IMG/VR virus record: IMGVR_UViG_3300032523_001141
Location: 55,991-119,990 of that record
Reading direction: 5' to 3' (one strand)
Length of the DNA stretch: 64,000 bases
From: a virus
A program made the position numbers and the translations under genes. The notes beneath the pieces were generated by a model that was given only the letters and a program-made list of their open reading frames with translations, had not been told where the DNA came from and made no database searches. Shown here one piece after another: positions 49,558 to 56,565 of the stretch. Each line of letters begins with the position of its first letter. The stretch's first letter is position 1.

Positions 49558-49893
49558 TTACAGCGCGTCAGGGTCGAGTGCGCCGACAGCCGCGCCCGAA
49601 AAGATCCGCACTGTGTACTGTTCACCGTTTACCTGCACGCCATCCTTAGTAGAAATGATCGCGCTTTTAGTAATTTCCATAGCACGCGTCAAAGTAATCA
49701 GCTGCTCATTGAACGCTTTTTGCAGAAGAGCTAGTAACAGGCCTTCTGGCGCTGCTGTCTCGGGATTGCCGAAGTTTGAGCCGCTACCAGTTTCAGACGG
49801 GCGGTACGTTAACTCCGCTGCGGCGCCAGTTCCGGCAATAGCCGCGTTTCCGCCGAACAACGTTGTGATATCTACGATATAGTCCATAGCCAT
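49558..49893 (-). CDS. Small virion-like protein, 111 aa
   Basis: AAAGGAG lies before the ATG at 49893, with a second in-frame ATG six bases on. An N-terminal Gly/Ala-rich stretch (TTLFGGNAAIAGTGAAAELTY) is followed by a helix (LLLALLQKAFNEQLI) and a beta C-terminus (GVQVNGEQYTVRIFSG). Family not recognised. It begins the transcription unit after the tRNA-Ser and a candidate promoter element. Confidence 0.5.
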   Translation of the reverse strand: MAMDYIVDITTLFGGNAAIAGTGAAAELTYRPSETGSGSNFGNPETAAPEGLLLALLQKAFNEQLITLTRAMEITKSAIISTKDGVQVNGEQYTVRIFSGAAVGALDPDAL

Positions 49894-49923
49894 AAAAAAG
49901 CTCCTTTAAAGGTACAATCAATT

Positions 49924-49940
49924 TACAAACACACAGAAAA
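49924..49940 (-). promoter_or_regulatory. Candidate phage promoter element TTTTCTGTGTGTTTGTA
   Basis: Located between tRNA-Ser and the 111-residue gene. It matches the element at 54885-54901 in 14 of 17 bases and shares TTTCTGT with 44586-44600. Downstream are AT-rich sequence and AAAGGAG. Confidence 0.35.
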
Positions 49941-49954
49941 TAACGCAACCTATG

Positions 49955-50041
49955 CGGATGGGGAGGGATTCAAACCCCCGGAACAAGTTAAAGTTCGTCT
50001 GTTTTCAAGACCGGCGCATTAAACCACTCTGCCACCCATCC
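49955..50041 (-). tRNA. tRNA-Ser (TGA), class II, with weak anticodon stem
   Basis: 87 bases: acceptor GGATGGG/CCCATCC with discriminator G, serine-type D-arm with GTGGTTTAAT, anticodon loop CTTGAAA (anticodon TGA), long variable arm GAAC/GTTC, and T-arm GGGGG-TTTGAAT-CCCTC. The anticodon stem CCGGT/ACAGA has two mismatches (C-A and G-A). An alternative GTCT/AGAC pairing competes but would misplace the anticodon. CCA is not encoded. It may be functional, tuned or decaying. Confidence 0.85.
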
Positions 50042-50298
50042 AAGTTAAACAGGCTGGACCGTTGGCAGCAGGACCGCTCGCGTCCTGCTTGTGCTCGTGT
50101 TGCGTAGGGGCGAAAGGGGCGGTCGGACACCGTTAGAACCCAGCAACCAACGTCCGGCACAGCGGCTTATCCGACGCCGTGCAATTCCAGCTGTATGTGT
50201 ACAGCCGGAACCAACAAGAATCACTCGCGCGCGCCGCCAAAATTAGGGAGATGCGTCGCACTACGCGCCATCCTTGTTGCTCTCCTGAAACTCCTTAA
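50042..50298 (-). ncRNA. Candidate structured non-coding RNA with possible pseudoknot
   Basis: 257 bases with no gene except a 16-residue frame (MARSATHLPNFGGARE) behind AGGAG. Strong helices on the minus strand: 11 bp with one wobble at 50185-50195/50200-50210; GCAC-GGC hairpin at 50157-50182, whose loop GTCGGA (50170-50175) can pair with TCCGAC at 50122-50127 to form a pseudoknot; and AGCAGGAC/GTCCTGCT at 50067-50089. It runs into tRNA-Ser. No known class was recognised. Confidence 0.5.
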
Positions 50299-50769
50299 TC
50301 AAGCAAGAATTCGTTTAATTCGATCTAAATCTTGCCGGCTGTCCTCGATTTGTTTTTCCAAAAATATCTCAATCCATTTCAGGTCTGCTGCCGTAAGCCC
50401 GACTGGCTGAGGACCGCCGTCAGCTGTAGTCAGCGTAACTACCGGTACGCTATCTAACGAGGCAATTAAAGCTGTGTAATTCTCTACGACCTCTGTTTCT
50501 ATTAGCAGCGCGTATGACATAGTGTACTCAATGTTTTCATACACCGGGAAGGCCTTGGAGCCGAGCGATAGCGAGGCTCCAAGGCCTAATAATAGGTCTT
50601 GAAACTGCTTTACGTGCTCGAGCTCGCTCTTGGCCTGCTCAAACAAAAACTCGCTGTACTCTTGCGCGTGCAAACCAATAACAGCGCTAGCGTGGTAAAG
50701 ATAAAAACCTAAATGCTTGCGTTCTTGCTCAAGGGCGTCGTTTAACTTCTGCAGTAACTCGACTGACAT
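50299..50769 (-). CDS. Ferritin-like (bacterioferritin/Dps-type) protein
   Basis: 156 residues from the ATG at 50769, chosen for GAGGT upstream. A GTG at 50835 would add a CKDC-containing extension covering a palindrome. The four-helix pattern has ERKHLGFYLYHASAVIGLHA, an ExxH in AKSELEHVKQF, LIETEVVENYTAL, and a final helix with EKQIEDSRQDL. The second ExxH is replaced (EKQIED), so a complete diiron site is uncertain. It may store iron, bind DNA or protect against oxidation. Confidence 0.65.
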   Translation of the reverse strand: MSVELLQKLNDALEQERKHLGFYLYHASAVIGLHAQEYSEFLFEQAKSELEHVKQFQDLLLGLGASLSLGSKAFPVYENIEYTMSYALLIETEVVENYTALIASLDSVPVVTLTTADGGPQPVGLTAADLKWIEIFLEKQIEDSRQDLDRIKRILA

Positions 50770-50821
50770 GGTTACCTCGGGGCGGCGGCGTGGTTGTGCC
50801 AGGCAATCTTTACAGAGCGCC

Positions 50822-50841
50822 AAGTGTAACGACACTTACAC
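50822..50841 (-). promoter_or_regulatory. Palindromic operator-like site between PhoH and ferritin-like genes
   Basis: AAGTGT-AACG-ACACTT at 50822-50837 is a perfect inverted repeat, overlapped by GTGTAA-N6-TTACAC at 50824-50841. A further CAAGTGT copy follows. This nested symmetry in the short gap after the PhoH gene looks like a repressor site or an RNA hairpin regulating the ferritin-like gene. Confidence 0.45.
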
Positions 50842-50853
50842 AAGTGTGCAATA

Positions 50854-51585
50854 CTAGAGGCGGTTCAAAATCTGAGTAATTAGCGGATGGCGCACAACGT
50901 CACTGTTGGCGAACTCCATCATGCCTACCCCGTCTAATTCCTGCAGTTTTTTCTGCACTTCACTTAACGCACAATAATCGTAATGCGCTTTATTAAATAT
51001 ATCGCTTTGTTCAGGATCGCCCGTCACGATTACTTTGGTATTCTCGCCAAAACGGCTGAGAAACAGCTTTAATTGCGTGTACGTCGCGTTCTGCGCTTCG
51101 TCAAAGATACAGACGGCGTCGTGAAACGTGCGGCCACGCATGTAGCACAACGGTGCCAGCATAATTGAGCGGTTAACGAACTCCCGGGCGGCGGATTGCT
51201 TGCCTAGAAGCAAATCCATTGTGTCGTAAAGCGGCTGCATGTACGGGTTTACTTTGTCGCCAAACGTGCCCGGAAGAAAGCCAAGTTTCTCGCCGGCCTC
51301 GACGATAGGTCGCGTAAGCACGATCTTGTTACGCGTGCCCGCGAGAATCTCATTAATGGCGTACGCCATTGCCAGAAACGTTTTGCCGGAGCCAGCTGAG
51401 CCGAGCAAAAACGTAATGTGATTTTTCTCAATTAACTTTAGCGCCTCATGCTGCGCTTTAGTGCGCGGCTTAACTTCTATCGGCGCAATAATAGCTTGCT
51501 GCGTTTTTTCTTTTTTTTCTTGTCGTGTAGTTTTTCGTTGCGCGCTGCGGGTCGATTTGTACGCTGATCGTTTGGGCTTAACCAT
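50854..51585 (-). CDS. phoH: PhoH-family ATPase
   Basis: 243 residues. Walker A GSAGSGKT (62-69) and Walker B CIFDEAQNAT (159-168) are clear. TRPIVEAGEKLGFLPGTFGDK and VIVTGDPEQSD are PhoH signature segments. PhoH proteins are common in large phages and are thought to be RNA-handling ATPases. The Lys/Arg-rich N-terminus (about 30 residues) suits nucleic-acid binding. An ATACT element lies upstream (51603-51607). Confidence 0.92.
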   Translation of the reverse strand: MVKPKRSAYKSTRSAQRKTTRQEKKEKTQQAIIAPIEVKPRTKAQHEALKLIEKNHITFLLGSAGSGKTFLAMAYAINEILAGTRNKIVLTRPIVEAGEKLGFLPGTFGDKVNPYMQPLYDTMDLLLGKQSAAREFVNRSIMLAPLCYMRGRTFHDAVCIFDEAQNATYTQLKLFLSRFGENTKVIVTGDPEQSDIFNKAHYDYCALSEVQKKLQELDGVGMMEFANSDVVRHPLITQILNRL

Positions 51586-51625
51586 AAAACGTCCTTGTTC
51601 TAAGTATTAGCTATTGCGCGATACA

Positions 51626-54478
51626 TTACCGCACTTTCGGTGGCGTTGCCGGTTTTGCTGGCGCGGCGAGGGAGGTCGGCTGGCGACGAGCGTTGATGGC
51701 CGCCTGCTTTATTGCCTGCTGCTTAAAACTGTGGTCCCACCAAGCCTTCATGCCAGCAGCGTCCAGCGTAGCGGGGTTCTGCATATGACTGGGCTTTTTG
51801 GCAGGAGTGCCAGTGGCTACGCTCGTCGCCGGGCGGGGAGCTGCCTTAAACGGTGACGGCGCTGGCGCTGGCGTTAAAGACGGCGGGTCAATATCGGTGG
51901 ACGGAAGCACCCTTGGGCGCGCGACGGTCGGCTGTAGAGGCGCCGGGCGCAAATAATTGTGCCGCGCCCCGACGGTTGTTTGAAATGGCGTCATCTTTTT
52001 CCCGGGCTGCACTGAGCCTTTATTAACGTAAAGGTTGTACAACTGCTGGTCAGTAGCTTTTGGGTTATAGGCTATTCCGTGCTGTTTAAACGCCGCTTCC
52101 GCATAAGCGCGGTCAAATGGTGTCTTACTAAACTGCGGCTGCGCCGGTTGTTGCGGGGCGGCTTGAGGCGGACACACGCCGCCCGGGCACGCAACCTGCA
52201 CTGCTTTTTTCTCAATCTTTTTCTTCTTTTTCTTGCCGCCAATCGGGCGGCAGGAGTCGTTGCTGTAAGGCTTCTTGCCCGGCACAGGCTCGTAACCAGA
52301 CCAGCAACGCGCAGCTTTACGCATAACGTGCAGGCTAGTTTTTTTCCAGCCGCGGTTGGCTAGCTGCTGCGCTTCAAATTTAGCGCGTTCTGGTGTGCCG
52401 GGAGCGCCAAAGTAACGCGCACTCCATGTTCCGGGTTTAGCTGCTTCGGGAGAAAGTCCGAGCGTGCGGGCGGCGAAAGTATCCCACCCAGGTTCTTGTA
52501 ACCGCTCTTTTGCCAACGTATTAAAATTTTGATTTACGTGTTGGGCAGCGTTGTTATACATGTAATTAGGATCCTCTGAATCAGCCATAAACTTTTCAGC
52601 CGTTGCGCTAAAGTTAGCGTAAGGCCCAACTTCTTCACGCACTTTTGCAAGCTCTGCTTTAGCTGCGTCTGGGCCTTGCTTAGAAGCCGCTTCAAGCCTG
52701 CCGCGGATATCAGCTTCGTTAGGTGCTTTGCCGCCGAGCGCGCCAATTACACTTCCAATACCGCTGTTAGCAGCCTCAGCCGCTTCTTGGCCAAACAAGC
52801 CGCCACTAGCGCCGGCTAACCCCGCCGCGCCAATACCGAGCGCCCCCAGTAACATACCGGCTCCGCTGCCGCCTAACACTCCGAGAAGCGCTAACGGTAC
52901 GCCAATGGCAAAAGCCATCTGCCCGGCAGTTCCTAAACCTTCCCACATCTGAGTAATTTGCCCAAACTCGCGCGGACTGTTGGCGCCGGCCCCGCCTGTG
53001 GCATCGTTAACAAAATTGCCGAGCGCAGGCTGCATATATTCTTTTTCAAACGCTTGCGCCTCTGGCGTCTTTTCGCCTCTTGCAAACGCGGCGGCAGCTG
53101 TTTGCGTCGGCGCGTCAAGGTTTAACGTGCTAGCGTAATCAGTGATAAGCGTTTCGCGCGCTTTCGGGTCCGTTGTAGTTTTAAGCTTAGCCTGCAGGTC
53201 AGTAGCCGCGGCGGTTTGCTGCTCTGGCGTAAGTTGCGGCTTATCAGCAACTGGAGCCGCTGTACCGGCACCTGTAGCAGCTACGCCGCCCGCACCACCA
53301 GCGGCATAAGGCAGGCGCTCTTTGTCCGCCGCCGGTGCCGCTGTGGGTGGTGTAGCCGGCGGCGGCACTACCGGTTTTGGATTAGCGCCAACAGCGTCAA
53401 CTGCTAGCGTATTAAACTGCGCTTGCAGCTCGGGGCTAAGTTTTGCGACATCATCCATCGAACTAATGTTATTATTGGCTAAGAACGTTTCAAATTGGCT
53501 TGGCGGCTTATCAGCAACTGGAGCCGCGGTACCAGCACCTGTTGCAGCTACGCCGCCCGGACCACCCGCGGCGTAAGGCAGCCGCTCTTTATTTGCAATC
53601 GGAGCTGCGGAGGCGGGCAGCGGTGATGGCGCTAAATCTGCCTGCGGCTGATTAGAGCCTGGAAAAATATAGTTACCAACCGCGCGGGAAACATCGGCGG
53701 TGGCGTTCAACGCCGTCGGCATCGGGAACATTAGGGTGCCAGCAACTGGATTTGATGTTAACGGTACTCCTGTATTTTCTTCAATTTGTTGTGCGCCTTG
53801 ATGCAATGCAAAGTTGCCCGTGCCCACGTAGCCCATGTTAGGGCCGGCAGTTCCAGTTAAACGCCGCCATCGATCAAAAATAGCTTTAGCCGGATTTCCG
53901 CCAGCAGCGGCAGGGGCAGGAGCAGGCGCCGAAGGCGCTGGCACACCGCCTGCAGCCGGAACAGGCGCAGGAGCAGAAGCCGGCGCTGGAGTTGGAGCGG
54001 GTTTGGGCGCGGGCGCTGGAGTTGGCGCTATCTTTGGCGCCGGTGCCTGCGCGTTTGGAGAGTTATACAGTAATTTATTAAGAGCCTCTGGGTCGCCACT
54101 CTTTCGCGCGGCGTCAATAGCTGCGCGCTGTTTAGGAGAAATCAAAGGAACGTTCGGAAACCGAAGCGCTGGTTTTGCCGTTGTCGCGGCAGCGTCAACA
54201 ACTGGCGCTGCAGCATTAACGACAGGTGTTACGGCCTTTGCTGCTGGCTTTGCGGCTGTTGCGGCTGCATCAACAACTGGCGTTACAGCTTTAGCCGCAG
54301 GCTTTGCTGCGCCTCTGAAAGCTGTAACTGCGTTTCCCGCAAGAGTTCCAAGCGCGGCCAAGGCATTAGCAGATTGTTTTACAGTGTCCAGTTTATCTGC
54401 GCGGGCCAGCGCCAAATTAACTAAAGCTTTTGCGTATTCGCGATGCAGGATCTCAGTCGCTAATTTCTTCTGCGCCAT
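51626..54478 (-). CDS. Large repeat-rich glycine-zipper virion protein
   Basis: 950 residues from the ATG at 54478 (AAGG upstream), overlapping the cupin gene by 26 bases. The N-terminal third has Ala/Pro repeats (KPAAKAVTPVVDAAAT twice; APAPKPAPTPAPAS) and two copies of a block with KERLPYAAGG and GVAATGAGTAAPVADKP. The middle has membrane-type glycine zippers (VPLALLGVLGGSGAGMLLGAL, AAGLAGASGGLFG). The C-terminal third has RCWSGYEPVPGKKPYSNDSC, a small Cys motif I recall from other large-phage proteins, then a Lys run and CPGGVCPP. It looks like an internal virion or injected protein. No enzyme domain was seen. Confidence 0.6.
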   Translation of the reverse strand: MAQKKLATEILHREYAKALVNLALARADKLDTVKQSANALAALGTLAGNAVTAFRGAAKPAAKAVTPVVDAAATAAKPAAKAVTPVVNAAAPVVDAAATTAKPALRFPNVPLISPKQRAAIDAARKSGDPEALNKLLYNSPNAQAPAPKIAPTPAPAPKPAPTPAPASAPAPVPAAGGVPAPSAPAPAPAAAGGNPAKAIFDRWRRLTGTAGPNMGYVGTGNFALHQGAQQIEENTGVPLTSNPVAGTLMFPMPTALNATADVSRAVGNYIFPGSNQPQADLAPSPLPASAAPIANKERLPYAAGGPGGVAATGAGTAAPVADKPPSQFETFLANNNISSMDDVAKLSPELQAQFNTLAVDAVGANPKPVVPPPATPPTAAPAADKERLPYAAGGAGGVAATGAGTAAPVADKPQLTPEQQTAAATDLQAKLKTTTDPKARETLITDYASTLNLDAPTQTAAAAFARGEKTPEAQAFEKEYMQPALGNFVNDATGGAGANSPREFGQITQMWEGLGTAGQMAFAIGVPLALLGVLGGSGAGMLLGALGIGAAGLAGASGGLFGQEAAEAANSGIGSVIGALGGKAPNEADIRGRLEAASKQGPDAAKAELAKVREEVGPYANFSATAEKFMADSEDPNYMYNNAAQHVNQNFNTLAKERLQEPGWDTFAARTLGLSPEAAKPGTWSARYFGAPGTPERAKFEAQQLANRGWKKTSLHVMRKAARCWSGYEPVPGKKPYSNDSCRPIGGKKKKKKIEKKAVQVACPGGVCPPQAAPQQPAQPQFSKTPFDRAYAEAAFKQHGIAYNPKATDQQLYNLYVNKGSVQPGKKMTPFQTTVGARHNYLRPAPLQPTVARPRVLPSTDIDPPSLTPAPAPSPFKAAPRPATSVATGTPAKKPSHMQNPATLDAAGMKAWWDHSFKQQAIKQAAINARRQPTSLAAPAKPATPPKVR
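53237..53323 (-). repeat. 87-bp direct repeat, copy 1
   Basis: Matches 53504-53590 with about ten mismatches, 267 bases apart. It encodes the repeated KERLPYAAGG / VAATGAGTAAPVADKP block inside the 950-residue virion protein. Confidence 0.8.
53504..53590 (-). repeat. 87-bp direct repeat, copy 2
   Basis: Second copy of the repeat at 53237-53323. Differences are mostly synonymous, suggesting selection on the peptide after duplication. Confidence 0.8.
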
Positions 54479-54869
54479 TTGGTACATCCTTGTCTGGCTG
54501 GCCAGCACGAACGACGTCCTTGTCGCTGTGGTGCGTGCTGAACTCAAACATCATCGACTCTTCAAGCCCATGAAACTTGTGCCACATTCCCGGCGGAATA
54601 TGGAAGGCCATATCAGGCGTCAGTATCAACTGTGCGGCGGCGTTTACGTCTTCGTCCCATCCGTAGGTTAAAAGCACTTTGCCGCGCTCTAGATACATCA
54701 CCTCGTCTTTAACTTTGTGGTAGTGAAAGCTGCACTCTTTGCTTTTTTCAATAAACAGCTTTTTGCCGCAATAGCGCCCGTTCCAAATCCAATCTTCGTA
54801 GCCCCACTTCTTTTCAACGTATACGCGTTGCTCAGCGTTAACTACAAACCGTTTTTGGTTGACGCCCAC
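54453..54869 (-). CDS. Cupin-domain protein (sugar-phosphate isomerase-like)
   Basis: 138 residues from the GTG at 54869, with GAGGAG upstream. Cupin motif 1 is FHYHKVKDEVMYLERGK and motif 2 is LTPDMAFHIPPGMWHKF, giving the His/Glu metal ligands. The N-terminus VEKKWGYEDWIWNG is typical of mannose-6-phosphate isomerase/GDP-mannose pyrophosphorylase type II cupins. The product may act in nucleotide-sugar metabolism with the glycosyltransferases, although they lie 5 kb away. The gene is first after a strong terminator and a candidate promoter. Confidence 0.8.
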   Translation of the reverse strand: MGVNQKRFVVNAEQRVYVEKKWGYEDWIWNGRYCGKKLFIEKSKECSFHYHKVKDEVMYLERGKVLLTYGWDEDVNAAAQLILTPDMAFHIPPGMWHKFHGLEESMMFEFSTHHSDKDVVRAGQPDKDVPNGAEEISD

Positions 54870-54884
54870 GATATGGCTCCTCAG

Positions 54885-54901
54885 TACAAGTATACAGAAA
54901 A
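54885..54901 (-). promoter_or_regulatory. Candidate phage promoter element TTTTCTGTATACTTGTA
   Basis: The element lies between a bidirectional terminator and the cupin gene, where a transcription start is expected. It resembles sites at 49924-49940 and 44586-44600 and contains TATACT. Confidence 0.4.
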
Positions 54902-54976
54902 TGACGTACGCGACGTATTACAGCACAAAAAAGCAATTTAGAAAATAGCAAACAACGTAAAACACCGCATACCAAT

Positions 54977-55009
54977 AAAAAACCGCAGAAGTTTTGCTTC
55001 TGCGGTTTT
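54977..55009 (-). terminator. Strong intrinsic terminator, bidirectional shape
   Basis: AAAACCGCAGAAG-CAAAA-CTTCTGCGGTTTTTT on the minus strand: a 13-bp perfect stem with A-run before and T-run after. It lies 28 bases downstream of the glycine-zipper gene stop, and so ends that unit. Confidence 0.9.
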
Positions 55010-55036
55010 CGTTGTGTCAGCGCTAGTTTAAACGCG

Positions 55037-55507
55037 TCAGACTTGGCCGGGCATTTTTGATTTGCCGTCAAGCGAGCCTGCGTCGCCAAGCTCTTCAACA
55101 GGGTTACTCTTTTTTGGCTTAAATGAGTCAACAAGCCTGAAGCTTTGCGGTGCTTTTGGATTCAAATCTGGATATTGATTGCCTGCGGGCAATTGTCCGC
55201 TGACTACCGGCTTTGCGGCTAAAAGCTTTGCCAGTTCTGGGCCAGCAGCGTAGCCGCCAGCGCCGCCAGCAAGAGCGGCAAGAATAGCCGGCATATAGGA
55301 GCCGTCGCCGCGCTCTTCGTCTTCCTTTGAGCGCATAAGCTTCTGGATCCCCATCGCGCCAAGGCCGGCTGCCGTAGCGCCACCAGCAGCGCCCATAACT
55401 TCCGGCGTCATGTACTGCGACAGAGCCGAAAAGTCAGGAAGCATGCTTTCGCCTGCGGCGATCTTTTGCGTAAACCGGCGTAAAACCTGTACGTCTTTAG
55501 CACTCAT
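55037..55507 (-). CDS. Glycine-zipper protein, 156 aa
   Basis: Two Gly/Ala-rich hydrophobic segments (VMGAAGGATAAGLGAMGIQKL and MPAILAALAGGAGGYAAGPEL) are separated by a charged loop (RSKEDEERGDG), with a Pro/Ser/Lys-rich C-terminus. The start at the ATG at 55507 has a GGAG-type site. Similar architecture to the other glycine-zipper proteins. Virion or membrane role inferred. Confidence 0.5.
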   Translation of the reverse strand: MSAKDVQVLRRFTQKIAAGESMLPDFSALSQYMTPEVMGAAGGATAAGLGAMGIQKLMRSKEDEERGDGSYMPAILAALAGGAGGYAAGPELAKLLAAKPVVSGQLPAGNQYPDLNPKAPQSFRLVDSFKPKKSNPVEELGDAGSLDGKSKMPGQV

Positions 55508-55558
55508 AATAATACTCCAATTGGTCGGTAACTGGTTTAATTCTAACTATTTGCGGGA

Positions 55559-55666
55559 CTAACCGCAACGCCCGCCTTCGCAGCAGGTCTCTAAAATCAT
55601 ATGGCATTTTGGGCAGACTAATTTGCCCCTAATTTCAATAGCTTTTACGCAACACAGCGGGCACAT
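55559..55666 (-). CDS. Small zinc-ribbon-type peptide, 35 aa
   Basis: The ATG at 55666 is preceded by GAGGTTGTT. It encodes a Cys-rich peptide: MCPLCCVKAIEIRG, then a CPKC pair and ETCCEGGRCG. Two CxxC pairs fit one zinc site. Short proteins of this pattern are common in environmental phages in my recollection. It lies 7 bases after the AlkB-like gene. Function unknown; possibly an RNA polymerase or nuclease adaptor. Confidence 0.65.
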   Translation of the reverse strand: MCPLCCVKAIEIRGKLVCPKCHMILETCCEGGRCG

Positions 55667-55673
55667 AACAACC

Positions 55674-56204
55674 TCACTTTTCGCTGCAGCGAAAAACCAC
55701 GGAATATCGGTGCCCCGGAACCGGCAAAATAGAGTGCAACCAAATATACCGAATTTCCCCGCGTATCTGCACTAAGCTTCTTCGCGGGAGCTCCACGTCA
55801 AACGTAATATTTTCTCGTTCAAACCGCATGATCGCGGCAGACTCAAGGCTCAGTACCGTAATTATGGCGCCAGAGTTTTTACTGTCAACGTGGGGCTGAA
55901 TAGTTTGGCCGTGCTCGTATTCGTTAATTGACACAGAGTCGGGCTTAGTGAGCAGTAGGTTGTGCGCCAACAGCCGCTCTGAGTAATCGTCCAAATAGTC
56001 GGGCACGTACTTAGCCTGCATAAACGAATTGTACGGAATGTTCGAGCCAAAGCGTTGAACGTTCGAGCGGCCAGCGGTTTTTAATTGCTTTTTGCGCTCG
56101 GTGTTATTGAGCGTAGCGATAAGCGCAGCTTCTTCTTCTACCGTAATAAAATCTGCGTAGAGGCTTATCCCGATGTTTTCGCGTCCTGTGACAAGTTGCT
56201 GCAT
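55674..56204 (-). CDS. AlkB-like 2-oxoglutarate/Fe(II) dioxygenase
   Basis: 176 residues. Iron ligands are His105 and Asp107 in QPHVDS and His157 in WLHSILP. The 2-oxoglutarate arginine lies in HRYSVVFR. A substrate lid (SINEYEHGQTI) and RFGSNIPYNSF are like AlkB. It would remove alkyl groups from DNA or RNA bases or hydroxylate a base or protein. Overlaps the preceding small Cys protein gene by 40 bases. Confidence 0.82.
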   Translation of the reverse strand: MQQLVTGRENIGISLYADFITVEEEAALIATLNNTERKKQLKTAGRSNVQRFGSNIPYNSFMQAKYVPDYLDDYSERLLAHNLLLTKPDSVSINEYEHGQTIQPHVDSKNSGAIITVLSLESAAIMRFERENITFDVELPRRSLVQIRGEIRYIWLHSILPVPGHRYSVVFRCSEK

Positions 56205-56320
56205 GCGGTCACCTCAGTGCTTCCAGCTTTGTACTTGGGAATGTACGGGCAGTTTTTACATTTGTGTCCGCAACACCGGCCGTACTTCAAAAGCTGTTCG
56301 GCAGTGAGCGGTTTTGTCAT
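56165..56320 (-). CDS. Small Cys-rich protein, CCGxxCxxCPY type, 51 aa
   Basis: The ATG at 56320 overlaps the preceding TGA as ATGA. The sequence has LLKYGRCCGHKCKNCPYIPK followed by YKAGST. The CCG-x2-C-x2-CPY cluster is like the small DUF5522-type metal-binding family (remembered signature). The reading frame continues 40 bases into the AlkB-like gene. It likely binds zinc or an iron-sulfur centre. Confidence 0.65.
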   Translation of the reverse strand: MTKPLTAEQLLKYGRCCGHKCKNCPYIPKYKAGSTEVTACSNLSQDAKTSG

Positions 56321-56565
56321 TTTTTAAATTTGACCACAAGATACGTTCCAAGAAATGCGCCGGCGGCTAGCGGTAGGATATAAACTGGATTTCTTGAGTA
56401 CGTCATGACGCCAAGCGCGGCCAACGTATAAATTCCCGAAGTCATGGTTGCCGCCACGACCGGCTGCCTATTGTTTACAGCAATAATATACCATGCGTAG
56501 AGTACATCAATTACAACGTACACGCAAAAAATAGTAAACGCAGTCTGCAGGTCAAAGTCTTTCAT
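56317..56565 (-). CDS. Small integral membrane protein, 82 aa
   Basis: Three hydrophobic segments (FTIFCVYVVIDVLYAWYIIAV; TSGIYTLAALGVMTYS; VYILPLAAGAFLGTYLVVKF) and a basic end. It overlaps the Cys-rich gene downstream as ATGA and the HExxH gene upstream. No known transporter motif was recognised. Confidence 0.6.
   Translation of the reverse strand: MKDFDLQTAFTIFCVYVVIDVLYAWYIIAVNNRQPVVAATMTSGIYTLAALGVMTYSRNPVYILPLAAGAFLGTYLVVKFKK

Noticed and set aside
53835-54671. 278-residue plus-strand Gly/Ala-rich frame
   Set aside because: It is the reverse image of the Ala/Pro-repeat region of the 950-residue gene; low-complexity GC-rich repeats keep all frames open.
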